Positions 40,758-40,835 of a stretch of DNA of 40,835 nt are shown one piece after another. A program made the position numbers and the translations under genes. The notes below the pieces were generated by a model. It was given only the letters and a program-made list of their open reading frames with translations. It had not been told where the DNA came from and did not search any database. The stretch's first letter is position 1. The number at the start of each line of letters is the position of its first letter. Source of the stretch: DATCIH01 sp036507955 (GTDB lineage Bacteria > Bacillota > Clostridia > Clostridiales > Clostridiaceae); assembly GCA_036507955.1 (NCBI GenBank), contig DATCIH010000039.1, positions 1 through 40,835 on the forward strand. The letters run 5' to 3'.

Positions 40758-40835
40758 ATAAGTAGAAAAATCCTCTTAAAAATGATATAATGTAAGTAAC
40801 AAACAAACACAAAAATATCACATTTAGGAGGATTT
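40699..40835 (+). mobile_element. Probable left flank of an insertion sequence
   Basis: From about 40699 the sequence no longer fits the permease. It contains TATAAT (40784-40789), an inverted repeat pair AAATCCTC (40770s) and GAGGATTT (40828-40835), and an AGGAGG ribosome site at the very edge, ready to start a gene beyond the window. This is the layout of a promoter and leader for a transposase. The family cannot be told without the coding part. Confidence 0.4.

Overview
The window is AT-rich low-GC Gram-positive DNA, most likely from a saccharolytic, anaerobic Clostridium-type bacterium. The pointers are strong AGGAGG ribosome sites, frequent TTG and GTG starts, a two-subunit iron-sulfur serine dehydratase, a glnA/ANTAR-regulator pair, a yybP-ykoY riboswitch, and families common in Clostridia (DUF4362, DUF2087, YARHG lipoproteins).

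Layout. 0.1-1.1 kb (minus): a second-copy mraY cut off by a hairpin-rich, IS200/IS605-like end, preceded by a HAD hydrolase. 1.3-2.9 kb (plus): an XRE regulator with a long inverted repeat in front of it, then a VanZ-like membrane protein. 3.0-4.6 kb: sdaAB-sdaAA. 4.6-6.0 kb (minus): a solute-binding lipoprotein. 6.1-7.8 kb: an IS110-family element abutting the last third of a glutamine synthetase gene, followed by its NitR-like ANTAR regulator and a chemoreceptor.

10.8-25.7 kb is the functional core: a carbohydrate island in two divergent arms. The minus arm has two transcription units. The first carries a nitrilase-superfamily amidase, a Gfo/Idh/MocA oxidoreductase and a clan GH-A-like glycosidase. 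The second carries rpiB, a kinase-epimerase fusion, a zinc dehydrogenase and a xylose-isomerase-like protein. The fusion joins a ROK sugar kinase to an epimerase that resembles AlsE more than Rpe, so with RpiB it reads as a D-allose to allose-6-P to allulose-6-P to fructose-6-P route. The rpiB promoter is overlaid by a perfect 30-bp palindrome with a LacI-type AACGTT core, and the first promoter is followed by a related cre-like site. The plus arm encodes a GntR/HutC regulator, a GH9-like enzyme, a ribokinase-family kinase, DeoC aldolase, a CE7 esterase and a CE2-like SGNH esterase. None of the enzymes has a signal peptide and no transporter is present, so the substrates are probably imported, partly acetylated oligosaccharides. 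Between the arms sits an unrelated Mn2+ riboswitch controlling a GDT1/TMEM165-family Mn2+ exporter.

25.7-30.6 kb: CorA-like channel with an altered GMN motif, a zinc-ribbon membrane protein, a DUF4362 protein, and a two-gene unit made of a P-loop ATPase with a DUF234 nuclease-like tail plus a SIR2-like protein. Four tandem 15-bp repeats with palindromic cores sit directly in front of this unit. It is the best candidate here for an undescribed, possibly defensive, system.

30.6-40.8 kb is a decaying region: a truncated phosphodiester glycosidase, a solute-binding lipoprotein broken by an internal deletion, a frameshifted Nudix gene, a secreted-protein gene split by one amber codon, and an ABC permease with a frameshift and a replaced 3' end. 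Intact genes among them are a YARHG lipoprotein, a DUF2087 protein, a GNAT acetyltransferase, an ECF sigma/anti-sigma pair, a PH-like membrane protein and an ABC ATPase.
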